Source of the DNA: Panacagrimonas sp965216805
Lineage (GTDB): Bacteria; Pseudomonadota; Gammaproteobacteria; Nevskiales; Nevskiaceae
Length of the DNA: 64,000 nucleotides
Assembly: GCF_965216805.1 (NCBI RefSeq)
Contig: NZ_CBDCGN010000002.1
Span: 620,001 to 684,000 of the forward strand
Direction of reading: 5' to 3'
Made by a program: the position numbers and the translations under genes. Numbering within the stretch: the stretch's first letter is position 1; each line of letters starts with the position of its first letter. Of the stretch, positions 31,721 to 40,504 are shown piece by piece. The notes beneath the pieces are model-generated. The model was not told where the DNA came from. It made no database searches and worked only from the letters and a program-made list of their open reading frames with translations.

Positions 31721-32471
31721 GTTTCAGGTCATCCAGTATCGCTTCGCGGCACACCTGCGCGACCCGCTGGTACAACCGCCACTGCCGGATCTGGAGGCGC
31801 GGCGTCTGCAGATTTATCGCGACCTGTTCTACAACAACGTGGAGAGTTTCCTGCGCAATGCCTTCCCGGTGTTGCGCAAGCTGTCGTCGGACGACGCCTG
31901 GCACGCGCGGGTGCGCGACTTCTACTCGCGGCATCGCTGCACCGCGCCGCAGTTCTACGGTCTGGCCGAAGAATTTCTGCACTTCCTCGAAAGCGAACGA
32001 GGCGAACACCCGGACGATCCGCCTTTCATGACCGAACTGGCGCATTACGAGTGGGTGGAAATGGTGCTGTCGATCTCCGAAGACGACCCCACGCCGGATC
32101 GCGCCGATCCCAACGGCGATCTGCTCGACGGTGCGCCGGTGCTGTCGCCAGTGGCTTGGCCACTGGCCTACGCCTATCCGGTGCATCGCATTGGCCCCGA
32201 GCTGCAACCCCAACAGCCGCCGCCGGAGCCGACCTATCTGGTGGTCTATCGCAACCGCCAGGACGCAGTGAAATTTCTGGAGGTCAATGCGGTCACCGCG
32301 CGCCTGCTGCAACTGATCGAGGAACAGCCCGGAGTGAGCGGTCGCGAACTGTTGTTGCAGATCGCGGCCGACCTGCAGCATCCGCAACCGGAACAGATCG
32401 TCGCCTCTGGCAGCGACATGCTGGTCGGGCTGCGTCAGCGCGATATCGTGCTGGGCACGCTGCGCGGTTGA
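31695..32471 (+). CDS. DUF2063 DNA-binding-like partner of the MNIO enzyme (HvfC/MbnC-like)
   Basis: A 258-residue protein. The N-terminal DUF2063 part has YRFAAHLRDPL, RRLQIYRDLFYNNVES, FLRNAFPVLRKLSSDD and HYEWVEMVLSI. The C-terminal part resembles a winged-helix/RRE-like peptide-recognition domain (VKFLEVNAVTARLLQLIEE). Such proteins bind precursor and MNIO enzyme and are needed for modification. It starts with GTG inside the end of the MNIO gene. It is the last gene of the RiPP operon and converges on the cyd genes. Confidence 0.92.
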   Translation: MSAPSELPEFQVIQYRFAAHLRDPLVQPPLPDLEARRLQIYRDLFYNNVESFLRNAFPVLRKLSSDDAWHARVRDFYSRHRCTAPQFYGLAEEFLHFLESERGEHPDDPPFMTELAHYEWVEMVLSISEDDPTPDRADPNGDLLDGAPVLSPVAWPLAYAYPVHRIGPELQPQQPPPEPTYLVVYRNRQDAVKFLEVNAVTARLLQLIEEQPGVSGRELLLQIAADLQHPQPEQIVASGSDMLVGLRQRDIVLGTLRG

Positions 32472-32481
32472 GACATAGTGC

Positions 32482-32625
32482 TCACAGCCACAACGACAGT
32501 ACACGCTTGAGCAGCCAGGTGGCGGCGCCCAACGCAGCGACGCTGCCGGCCCAGATGGCGACGAACCACAGCCATTGCCGCAACCGCGGGTGACGGACGG
32601 ACCACGTCGCCGACTCAGTGCGCAT
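32482..32625 (-). CDS. DUF2474/CydX-like small subunit of the bd-type oxidase
   Basis: A 47-residue single-pass membrane protein: MRTESATWSVRHPRLRQW, then LWFVAIWAGSVAALGAATW. Its ATG overlaps the end of cydB by 11 bases (in another frame). Small proteins of this kind (CydX, CioZ, DUF2474) stabilise the oxidase complex. Single hydrophobic helix, position and overlap all agree. Confidence 0.85.
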   Translation of the reverse strand: MRTESATWSVRHPRLRQWLWFVAIWAGSVAALGAATWLLKRVLSLWL

Positions 32626-33616
32626 AGCCGGTGCCCGCCCTGACCTTGCCGCGGAACACCCAGTAGGCGTAGCCGGTGTAGATCATCACCATCGGCAGCG
32701 AGAAGATCAGCGCCACCAGCACGAAGCGCTGCGAGGTGTCCGGTGCGGCGGCCTCGTAGACGCTGAGCCCGGGCGGCACGACATGCGGCCACAGACTGAT
32801 GCCGATGCCGATGTACCCCAGTGCGAACAGCGCGATCGCGTAGAAGAACGGCGCGTACGTGGCGCCGCGTTGCAACTCGCGGAGCAGCGATATGGCGACC
32901 ACGACGGTGGCGATAGGCACCGGCGACAGGCTCAGCCAGTTCATGTCGCCGAACCAGCGTTGCGCGATATCGGGGAACTTCCACGGCGTGTAGATCGACA
33001 CCGCCGCCAGGCCAAACAGCGACACCAGCAGCGCATAGCGGGCGGCGCGGCGGGCGAACCGTTGCAGGTCGTTCTCGGTCTTGAGATTGAGCCAGGTGGC
33101 GCCCAGCAGGGCATAGCCGCCGACCACGCCCAGCCCGACCAGGACCGAGAACGGCGTGAGCCAGTCGAAGGCACCGCCGGCAAAGTTGCGACCCTCCACG
33201 CGCACGCCCTCCAGCAGACCGCCCAGCAACAGGCCCTGACTGAAAGCGGCAACGGTGGAGCCGGCCGCGAACGAACGATTCCACCAGTGCCGGGTGGCTT
33301 TCGCTTTGACCCGGAACTCGAACGCCACGCCGCGAAAGATCAACGCAAACAGCAGCGCCATGATCGGAATGTAGAACGCCGGCAACGCCACCGCGTAAGC
33401 GAGGGGAAAGGCGCCGAACAGCACGGCGCCGCCCAGGATCAACCAGGTCTCGTTGCCGTCCCACACCGGCGCGATGCTGGCGATGGCGGTATCGCGCGCC
33501 TCCTCGTCCGGCAGCAGCGGAAACAGGATGCCGACGCCCAGATCGAAGCCGTCGAGGATCACGTAGGCGCCGACGCCGAACACGATGACGCCGGCGAGGA
33601 TCAGGGTGAGGTCCAT
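32615..33616 (-). CDS. cydB: Cytochrome bd-type (cyanide-insensitive) quinol oxidase subunit II
   Basis: A 333-residue multi-helix membrane protein with the CydB start LTLILAGVIVFGVGAYVILDGFDLGVG and PVWDGNETWLILGG. It forms the heterodimer with CydA and helps form the heme/oxygen site of the quinol oxidase, which reduces oxygen to water and is tolerant of cyanide in the CIO group. Starts one base before the end of cydA, so translation is coupled. Its 3' end overlaps the small DUF2474 gene. Confidence 0.95.
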   Translation of the reverse strand: MDLTLILAGVIVFGVGAYVILDGFDLGVGILFPLLPDEEARDTAIASIAPVWDGNETWLILGGAVLFGAFPLAYAVALPAFYIPIMALLFALIFRGVAFEFRVKAKATRHWWNRSFAAGSTVAAFSQGLLLGGLLEGVRVEGRNFAGGAFDWLTPFSVLVGLGVVGGYALLGATWLNLKTENDLQRFARRAARYALLVSLFGLAAVSIYTPWKFPDIAQRWFGDMNWLSLSPVPIATVVVAISLLRELQRGATYAPFFYAIALFALGYIGIGISLWPHVVPPGLSVYEAAAPDTSQRFVLVALIFSLPMVMIYTGYAYWVFRGKVRAGTGYAH

Positions 33617-33617
33617 G

Positions 33618-35006
33618 TCAGCGCCCCTCCACGCCGACCGAGGGCGGGTCCCGAGTCAGTTCGCCCGGCCGCGCGCCGCGGATCGCCTGCGGGTGTGTCG
33701 AGGGCAGACTGGGCCCGGTCCGCACCAGCACGAACACGTAGTACAGGTAGGTCAGCAGCAGCAGGCTGTAAACGACCACGAAAAGTGCCAGCGATGTCGC
33801 CACCGTGGCGGCAGCGACGTCGGATACGCCCTCTCGTGTGCGGATCAGGCCGTGGACCAGCCACGGCTGGCGCCCGGTTTCGGCCACGATCCAGCCGGCG
33901 AGGGTGGCGACAAAGCCCAGCGGGGTGCAGACCATGAAGGTGCGCAGCATCCAGGCGTCGGTCTCCAGCCTGCCGCCGATCCAGCGCCACACGCCCCAGG
34001 CGCCCAGCAGCAGGAACAGGAAGCCCAGTCCCACCATGATGCGAAAGCCGAAGAACACCGGCAGCACAGGCGGTTGCTCTTCCGGCGCCACTGATTTGAG
34101 GCCCAGCACCTCGCCGTCCGGATCGTGCGTGAGGATCAGGCTGGCGAGCTTGGGCACACCGATCTCCAACCGGTTTTCCTGCGCATCCTGGTCGGGAACG
34201 GCGAACAGCAGCAGCGGCGCGCCGCGGGTGGTCTCCCACAGTCCCTCCATCGCCGCGACCTTGAGCGGCTGATGCTCGCGCACGTTCAGGCCGTGCAGGT
34301 CGCCGACGAAGATCTGCAGGGGCGCCGCCACCGCCAGCACGCTGATGGCCACCCGCAGACCCGCCAGCCCGGCGCCGCGGTAGACGTTTTTCCATAGGCA
34401 CCACGCCGAGCCTCCGGCCACCACCAGCGACGTGGTGAGCGCCGACGCCAGCAGCATGTGCGACAGGCGGTACGGGAACGAAGGGTTGAACACCACCGCC
34501 CACCAGTCCTGCGGTACCAGCTGGCCGTCGATCCACTCCGCACCCTGCGGGGTGTGCATGAAGCTATTGGCCGACAGGATCCAGAACGCCGAGTTGGTCG
34601 TGCCCAATGCCACCAGCAGAGTCGCCATGAAATGCAGGCGCGGACCCACCTCGTCCCAGCCGAACAGCATGATGCCGAGAAAACCGGCTTCGACAAAAAA
34701 CGCGGTCAGCACTTCCACCGACAGCAGCGGTCCCATGACCGGCCCGGCCATGTCGGAAAAGCGGCTGAAGTTGGTGCCGAACTGGTACGACAACACCAGC
34801 CCGGAGACCACGCCCATGCCGAAGGTGAGCGCGAAGATCTTCACCCAGAAACGGTAGAGCTCCAGCCAGTAGGCGCGTTGCGTACGCCGCCACGCCGCCT
34901 CGAAATACACCAGAAACCAGGCCAGGCCGATCGTCAGCGTCGGAAACAGGATATGGAAGCCCACGGTGAACCCGAACTGGATGCGCGCCAACAACAATGC
35001 GTCCAC
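33618..35006 (-). CDS. cydA: Cytochrome bd-type quinol oxidase subunit I
   Basis: A 462-residue protein with the CydA landmarks: LLLARIQFGFTVGFHILFPT (heme b595 His), LTFGMGVVSGLVLSYQFGTN, GQLVPQDWW-type loop and EGLWETTRGAPL (quinol-loop start). The Q-loop is short, as in CioA-type enzymes. It is first in the operon cydA-cydB-DUF2474. The oxidase would keep respiration going under low oxygen or poisons. The operon converges on the copper-peptide operon, and copper-independent oxidases are useful under copper stress or starvation, but a link is speculative. Confidence 0.95.
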   Translation of the reverse strand: MDALLLARIQFGFTVGFHILFPTLTIGLAWFLVYFEAAWRRTQRAYWLELYRFWVKIFALTFGMGVVSGLVLSYQFGTNFSRFSDMAGPVMGPLLSVEVLTAFFVEAGFLGIMLFGWDEVGPRLHFMATLLVALGTTNSAFWILSANSFMHTPQGAEWIDGQLVPQDWWAVVFNPSFPYRLSHMLLASALTTSLVVAGGSAWCLWKNVYRGAGLAGLRVAISVLAVAAPLQIFVGDLHGLNVREHQPLKVAAMEGLWETTRGAPLLLFAVPDQDAQENRLEIGVPKLASLILTHDPDGEVLGLKSVAPEEQPPVLPVFFGFRIMVGLGFLFLLLGAWGVWRWIGGRLETDAWMLRTFMVCTPLGFVATLAGWIVAETGRQPWLVHGLIRTREGVSDVAAATVATSLALFVVVYSLLLLTYLYYVFVLVRTGPSLPSTHPQAIRGARPGELTRDPPSVGVEGR

Positions 35007-35156
35007 GACTACCTCGCTGTCGGACCCGGTGACCGGACGTGCATGGCGAACGGTCGTGGACGGGTGGTGTAGGTGCTCCTCCGCGTGCGCATTATCGCGC
35101 GGCGGCGTCCTGCGGTGCAGCGATATCCCGCCTGACGGTGCCGATGCCGACCGCCG

Positions 35157-37895
35157 TCAGGTCGGACTGGCACCGATCGCCTGCGCCAGGATGTGGCGCG
35201 CCTGCAGCATCGACTCGGCCTGCAGCCGGCCCAGAGTCTGCGCATCCAGCTCCGCGCGCAGCCGGCGGCCGATGTCGGTACGCAAGGTCAGATCGACACC
35301 GCTGCGTACATGACCCGCGGCGTGGCGCAGGCTGTCAGCGGCGTACACATAGTGGGCAGCAGGCTCGATGCGGCCGGCCGCGGCATCCAGCGCCGCCAGC
35401 CCTTCCAGCGCACGCGGTGCCGCCGCATCCGCGCCGGCCTCCAGGGCGAGGCGGCCCACCTCGACAAAGTAACGGCGTGCCTGTGTGGCCTCGCCCTGGC
35501 ACAGCAGCGCCAGCGCGGCGGCGCACAGCAGCCGGGCCACTTCTTCGAGGCTGCCCAAGCGGCGCAACTCGGCGGCACCGCGTTCCGCCAGTGGCAGGGC
35601 CTCGCGGTAACTGCCCAGCCCGATCAGGGCCAGGGCCAGGGGTTCGGCCAACAGCGCGGCATCGCGTTGCCAGCCCTGAGCTCCGGCTTCCTGCAGTTGC
35701 TCACGCAGATGGTCGATCCCCTGCTCCTGGCGGTTCTGTTCCAGCATCAGGGTTCCCAGTTCGACCTGGGCGCGAAAGCGCGCGAGCGGATCGTGATGCA
35801 CTTCGAGCAGCCCGATGCGCTGCATCAACAAAGCCTCCACCATCGAGGATTCGTTGCGTTTACGCGCCGCGACGGTCAGCTGCTGCAGTGCGTCCAGTTG
35901 CAACGGCGCATCTGCGCAGCGCGCCGCCAGCGCCAACCCTTCACGCAACCCGTCCTCGGCACGTTGCGGTTGCGCGTCGCGCAGCAGGTGGCCGAGTTCG
36001 ATCAGCACGCGGGCGCGCAGATGCGGATCGGCAGCGGTCATCGGTTCGGCGCGTTCGCCCCAGCGGAGTGCCTCGCGGCGCGCGTTGAGTGTGGTCGATA
36101 CGGTCATCATCGCAGCCGCCAGCGGCGCGACCAGCGGGTGGCCGGCGCGGCAGGCGAATTCGGCCGCAGCACGCAGATTGTCGTACTCCAGACGCCAGCC
36201 AGTTCGGCGATTCGCGCATTGCTCGGGAGTCGGCGCGGGCGCCTGTGCGCATTCCACAGCCCATCGCACCAGCCGCTCGTACAGAGCTTCACGCTGTGCC
36301 GGGCGTAGACTGGCGAGCAGGCGTTCGCGCAGAGCCGGTGCGAGGCTGTCGCGCTCGACGCCATGGAGCTGGGTGCGCACGACCAGGCCCAGCTCGATAA
36401 GGCTCGACAGATCCCGCGCGACCCGATCCGGTGTGGCGTCCGGATCGGCGGCTACCGCAAGGGCGCCGGTGCCATCCCAGTCCCGGGCAAAGACCGCCAG
36501 GCCCTGCAGCAGTCGCTGCTCTTCAGGCGACAGCCGCGCGAAGGTCCACTGGAATACCGCGGACAGGTCGCGACGTTGGGCGCCGTCGATGCGGGCCGCC
36601 GGGTCGGCGGCGTCAGTCCTGCCGCAAAGCGCTTGACTCAGTTCGGCCAAAGAACTGCGAGCGCCCTGGCCGGCAACCCACTCCAGCGCCAGTGGCAAGC
36701 CGGCTAGCTGACTCGCCAACCGGTTGACGTCGTAGCCGCGGATCTGCTGGGCGACACTGCCGTGCCGTTGGAGGCGCTCGATCAGCAGCTGCGCGGCCGG
36801 CGACACTTCGCCGCTGTGCCCGTGGCAGGCTAGGGCGTCCAGCGATAGCCGCCGTTCTCCGGCGCCGTGCAAGGGCGTCCGCGTAACCGTCAGCACCCGT
36901 AGCTCCGGCGCGGTTGCCAGCCGCGCAGCCAGCCGTGACGTCGCTGCGGGTAGTGCATCGCCATGGTCCAGGATCACCACGGCGTGCCACGACTCCAGTT
37001 GCGAAGGCAGGGTGTCGTCGGAGGCACCCGGCAGAGTGTCCGCAAGACCCAGCACCGTGGCGCAGCTCTCGGTTACCGACTCGGCGTCGATGGCGTGCGC
37101 AAGATCGACGTACCAGACGCCGTCGGCGTACTCCCGCAGCAGGGCTTCACCGGCTTCCAGGGTCAGGCGGGTCTTGCCGACCCCGGCGGCGCCGACCAGA
37201 TTGACGCGCCGATGTTGTTGCAGCGCCATCGTCAGGCTGGCGAGCTCGCTGCCGCGGCCGACGAATGACGTCGGCGGTGGGGTCAGCCGATAGCGCGCGG
37301 CGGGGGCGGCTCGCGGCGGCGGAAAATGCGAGCGCAGACCCGGGTAGCACAGCTGGTACAGGTGTATCGATGTGGCGAATTCGCGCAGGCTCAAAGCGCC
37401 GAGATCGCGAAAGCTGCAGCCGCGCATCGGCGGTGTGCCGGCTTCGGCCATGGCCTCCGAGGACAGCAGAACCTGGCCGCCATGGGCGGTGCGCGCAATG
37501 CGGATCGCCTGCCGTACCGCTGGCGCTATGTATCGGTCGCCCAGACGCTGCACCATGCCCAGGTGGATGCCGATGCTGGCGGCGTATCCAGCCGGCTCTG
37601 GCCAGCGTTCCGCGTCCATGGCGAACTGCAGGTCCAGCGCCGCGCCGATCGCCGCGGCCGCCTGCGTGAACGTCGCCAGCTCACGGGGCCCCTCGCAAGC
37701 CATGGCGTGACCGCCATGACGGCTTGCCGCCGCCCGCATCAGTTCGCGATGGCGCTGGGCAATCCGGGTGTCCGGGCGATCCAATCGCAGCGATCGGCCC
37801 GGCCCGGCGTCGAGCTCAGAGACCAGCAGGCAGACCGCCGCGTCGGCCGGATCGACGATGGTGTTCTCGGGCTTCGGGTTGACCTGCGGATTCAT
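35157..37895 (-). CDS. Large signalling ATPase: degenerate cyclase domain, NB-ARC/AAA-type ATPase, TPR-like repeats
   Basis: A 912-residue protein. Residues 20-185 align with class III nucleotide cyclases (IGIHLGMVQRLGDRYIAPAV; AHGGQVLLS), but the metal Asp of FTDxEG is Glu and the GD of the second metal site is GP (ACEGPRELATF), so cyclase activity is probably lost. The Walker A GAAGVGKT is at residues 235-242; a Walker B-like AVVILDHGD follows. The second half is alpha-helical and repeat-like (TPR). It resembles adenylate-cyclase/LuxR-MalT-type ATPases but lacks a clear DNA-binding domain, so it may be a protein-interaction scaffold or sensor. Confidence 0.8.
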   Translation of the reverse strand: MNPQVNPKPENTIVDPADAAVCLLVSELDAGPGRSLRLDRPDTRIAQRHRELMRAAASRHGGHAMACEGPRELATFTQAAAAIGAALDLQFAMDAERWPEPAGYAASIGIHLGMVQRLGDRYIAPAVRQAIRIARTAHGGQVLLSSEAMAEAGTPPMRGCSFRDLGALSLREFATSIHLYQLCYPGLRSHFPPPRAAPAARYRLTPPPTSFVGRGSELASLTMALQQHRRVNLVGAAGVGKTRLTLEAGEALLREYADGVWYVDLAHAIDAESVTESCATVLGLADTLPGASDDTLPSQLESWHAVVILDHGDALPAATSRLAARLATAPELRVLTVTRTPLHGAGERRLSLDALACHGHSGEVSPAAQLLIERLQRHGSVAQQIRGYDVNRLASQLAGLPLALEWVAGQGARSSLAELSQALCGRTDAADPAARIDGAQRRDLSAVFQWTFARLSPEEQRLLQGLAVFARDWDGTGALAVAADPDATPDRVARDLSSLIELGLVVRTQLHGVERDSLAPALRERLLASLRPAQREALYERLVRWAVECAQAPAPTPEQCANRRTGWRLEYDNLRAAAEFACRAGHPLVAPLAAAMMTVSTTLNARREALRWGERAEPMTAADPHLRARVLIELGHLLRDAQPQRAEDGLREGLALAARCADAPLQLDALQQLTVAARKRNESSMVEALLMQRIGLLEVHHDPLARFRAQVELGTLMLEQNRQEQGIDHLREQLQEAGAQGWQRDAALLAEPLALALIGLGSYREALPLAERGAAELRRLGSLEEVARLLCAAALALLCQGEATQARRYFVEVGRLALEAGADAAAPRALEGLAALDAAAGRIEPAAHYVYAADSLRHAAGHVRSGVDLTLRTDIGRRLRAELDAQTLGRLQAESMLQARHILAQAIGASPT

Positions 37896-37955
37896 GCCGG
37901 GAATGTAGCCGATGGCCTTGCCTGCGCCGGGGCGCCTCGCGCTACATTGATGCCC

Positions 37956-38744
37956 ATGAACGCTCCGGTCAGTCTGTTCCTGGGTCATGGTGCACCCAGC
38001 CTCGCACTCAGCGCGCATCCCGCTGCCGGGTTCCTGCGCGGCCTGGGCACACAACTGGAGCGCCCGCGCGCCGTCATCGTGGTGTCGCCGCACCGCATGG
38101 GCCGAGGATTCGATGTCGGTTGCTCGCCGCGATTCGAGGCCTGGCACGACTTTTCGGGCTTTCAGCCCGCGCTGTACGAGCTGCAATACAGCCCGCCGGG
38201 CGCACCGGAGCTGGCGGCACAGGCGCAACGTCTGATCGCGGAGGCCGGGCTGCCGGGCACGGGCTCGCCCGACCCGCGTATCGATCACGGCGTCTGGGTG
38301 CCGTTGCGGCTGATCTGGCCGGACGCGTCCGTGCCGGTGATTCCCGTTGCCACCACGCGCCGCGACGCGCGCGCACATCTGGCGCTGGGCCGTGCGCTGC
38401 GGCCGCTGGCCGACGCCGGTTGTCTGATCGTGGGCAGCGGCAGCATTACGCACAATCTTGGCGACCTGGATCGATCGGACGAATTCGCCGCGCCGGTTCA
38501 ATGGGCGCAGGCTTTCGACGCCTGGATCGCGCATCACGTCGCGACCGCCGATTTCGATGCCCTGTGCGATTATCGCCAGCGCGCGCCGCACGCCGCGCAG
38601 GCTCACCCCACCGACGAGCACCTGCTGCCGCTGTTCGTGGCGCTGGGTGCGGGTGGCGCCGGGCGTCTGCTCTACCAGGGTTTCGGCTTTGGCAGCCTGA
38701 GCCTGGCCTCGTACGCCTTCGACCGGCAGCCCGACCTGCGGTAG
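37956..38744 (+). CDS. Class III extradiol dioxygenase, DODA-like
   Basis: A 262-residue protein of the LigB/4,5-DOPA-dioxygenase (YgiD) family. Metal-binding His residues are visible in FLGHGAPSLAL and VSPHRMGRG, the catalytic-pocket IDHGVWVPLRLIWP, and GSGSITHNLGDL. The family cleaves the ring of catechol-type compounds using Zn or Fe. The start at 37956 (MNAPVSLF) is chosen; ATG at 37950 is possible. It is divergent from the ATPase gene with only about 60 bases between starts. Followed at 38 bases by prfC. Confidence 0.9.
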   Translation: MNAPVSLFLGHGAPSLALSAHPAAGFLRGLGTQLERPRAVIVVSPHRMGRGFDVGCSPRFEAWHDFSGFQPALYELQYSPPGAPELAAQAQRLIAEAGLPGTGSPDPRIDHGVWVPLRLIWPDASVPVIPVATTRRDARAHLALGRALRPLADAGCLIVGSGSITHNLGDLDRSDEFAAPVQWAQAFDAWIAHHVATADFDALCDYRQRAPHAAQAHPTDEHLLPLFVALGAGGAGRLLYQGFGFGSLSLASYAFDRQPDLR

Positions 38745-38782
38745 CGGCTACAATCCGCGCCCCGTTCAGGCCGACGCCACCC

Positions 38783-40372
38783 ATGTCTCATGTCGCCCGG
38801 CAGGCGGCGCTGCGGCGCACCTTTGCCATCATCTCCCACCCCGACGCGGGCAAGACCACGCTGACCGAGAAACTGCTTTTGTTCGGCGGTGCGATCCAGC
38901 TCGCCGGCACCGTCAAGGGACGCAAGGCCGATCGCCACGCCACCTCCGACTGGATGGCGCTGGAACAGCAGCGCGGCATTTCCATCACCACCTCGGTGAT
39001 GCAGTTTCCTTACCGCGACCGCATCGTCAATCTGCTGGACACGCCCGGTCACGAGGACTTCTCGGAGGACACCTATCGCACCCTCACCGCGGTGGATTCG
39101 GCGCTGATGGTGATCGACGCCGCCAAGGGCGTGGAGACCCGCACGATCAAGCTGATGGAGGTCTGTCGCCTGCGCGACACGCCCATCGTCAGCTTCGTCA
39201 ACAAGCTGGATCGCGAGGGCCGCCCGCCGCTGGAGCTGCTGGACGAGATCGAGAAGGTGTTGGGCCTGCACTGCGCGCCGATCACCTGGCCGCTGGGCAT
39301 GGGCCGCGATTTCAAGGGCGTGTATCACCTGCTGGAGGATCGCTTTTATCTGTACTCCGGCGACAAGCACCGCGTCAGCGAAATCGAGACGGTCGACGGC
39401 TTGCTGACGCCAGGTCTGGCAGAACGCTTTGGCCAGCCCTACCAGACCCTGCGCGACGAGATCGAACTGTTGCAGATGGCCGGCACCGAGTTCGACCTGG
39501 AGCAATACCGGGCGGCCAAGCTCACCCCGGTGTTCTTCGGCTCCGCGATCAGCAATTTCGGCGTGCGCGAGCTGTTGAACGGCTTTGTGGAATGGTCGCC
39601 CGGTCCGTTGCCGCGCGTGGCCGAGCAGCGTGAGGTCAAACCGGACGAGGAAAAATTTTCGGGCTTCGTGTTCAAGATCCAGGCCAACATGGACCCAAAG
39701 CATCGCGACCGAGTGGCCTTCCTGCGCGTGTGCTCGGGCAGTTATCGCCGCGGCATGGCCTTGCATAGCGTGCGTCTGGGCGGACCGGTACGCATCTCCA
39801 GCGCGCTGACCTTCATGGCGTCGGACCGCGAGAACGTGGAGCAGGCTTGGCCGGGTGACATCATCGGCCTGCACAACCACGGCAATATCGCCATCGGCGA
39901 TGCGCTGACCGAAGGCGAATCGCTGCGCTTTCTGGGCATTCCCAACTTCGCGCCCGAACTGTTTCGCCGCGTCATCCTGCGCGATCCGCTCAAGGCCAAG
40001 CAGCTCAACAAGGGGCTCGACCAATTGTGCGAAGAAGGCGCCACCCAGGTGTATCGGCCGTTGACCAACAACGACATCATTCTGGGCGCGGTCGGTACGC
40101 TGCAGTTCGACGTGGTGCAGTTCCGACTACGCGACGAGTACAACGTCGAATCCGCGTTCGAACCGGTGTCCATCCACTGCGCGCGCTGGATCGAATGTCG
40201 CGATGACAAAGCCTTGCGCGGCTTTCTGGACAAGAACGAAACCCGCGTCGCGCGCGATCATTACGGTGATCTGGTGTACCTGGCCTCGAGCTCGGTGAAC
40301 CTGTCGATGACACGCGAGCGCCATCCCGAAGTAGTATTTCTGGACACCAAGGAACATGGTGCCCCAGGGTGA
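38783..40372 (+). CDS. prfC: Peptide chain release factor 3 (RF3)
   Basis: A 529-residue translational GTPase. G1 is HPDAGKTTL, G3 DTPGHEDF and G4 NKLD, with the RF3-type sequence GRKADRHATSDWMALEQQRG. It recycles RF1/RF2 from the ribosome after termination. Length and motifs are complete. ATG at 38783 begins MSHVARQAALRRTFAII, as in other RF3 proteins. Confidence 0.97.
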   Translation: MSHVARQAALRRTFAIISHPDAGKTTLTEKLLLFGGAIQLAGTVKGRKADRHATSDWMALEQQRGISITTSVMQFPYRDRIVNLLDTPGHEDFSEDTYRTLTAVDSALMVIDAAKGVETRTIKLMEVCRLRDTPIVSFVNKLDREGRPPLELLDEIEKVLGLHCAPITWPLGMGRDFKGVYHLLEDRFYLYSGDKHRVSEIETVDGLLTPGLAERFGQPYQTLRDEIELLQMAGTEFDLEQYRAAKLTPVFFGSAISNFGVRELLNGFVEWSPGPLPRVAEQREVKPDEEKFSGFVFKIQANMDPKHRDRVAFLRVCSGSYRRGMALHSVRLGGPVRISSALTFMASDRENVEQAWPGDIIGLHNHGNIAIGDALTEGESLRFLGIPNFAPELFRRVILRDPLKAKQLNKGLDQLCEEGATQVYRPLTNNDIILGAVGTLQFDVVQFRLRDEYNVESAFEPVSIHCARWIECRDDKALRGFLDKNETRVARDHYGDLVYLASSSVNLSMTRERHPEVVFLDTKEHGAPG

Positions 40373-40504
40373 ACGCCCTGGCTGCAGTTCAGGCCAAATT
40401 CATCGCTGACGGTCAAAAAGACAGCCCAAGTCATATATCGGTGTTCGGCCTCGAGGCCGGATGTCGGACCGGCTTGCCACCACAGAGGACTCGGGAGGGT
40501 TCGC

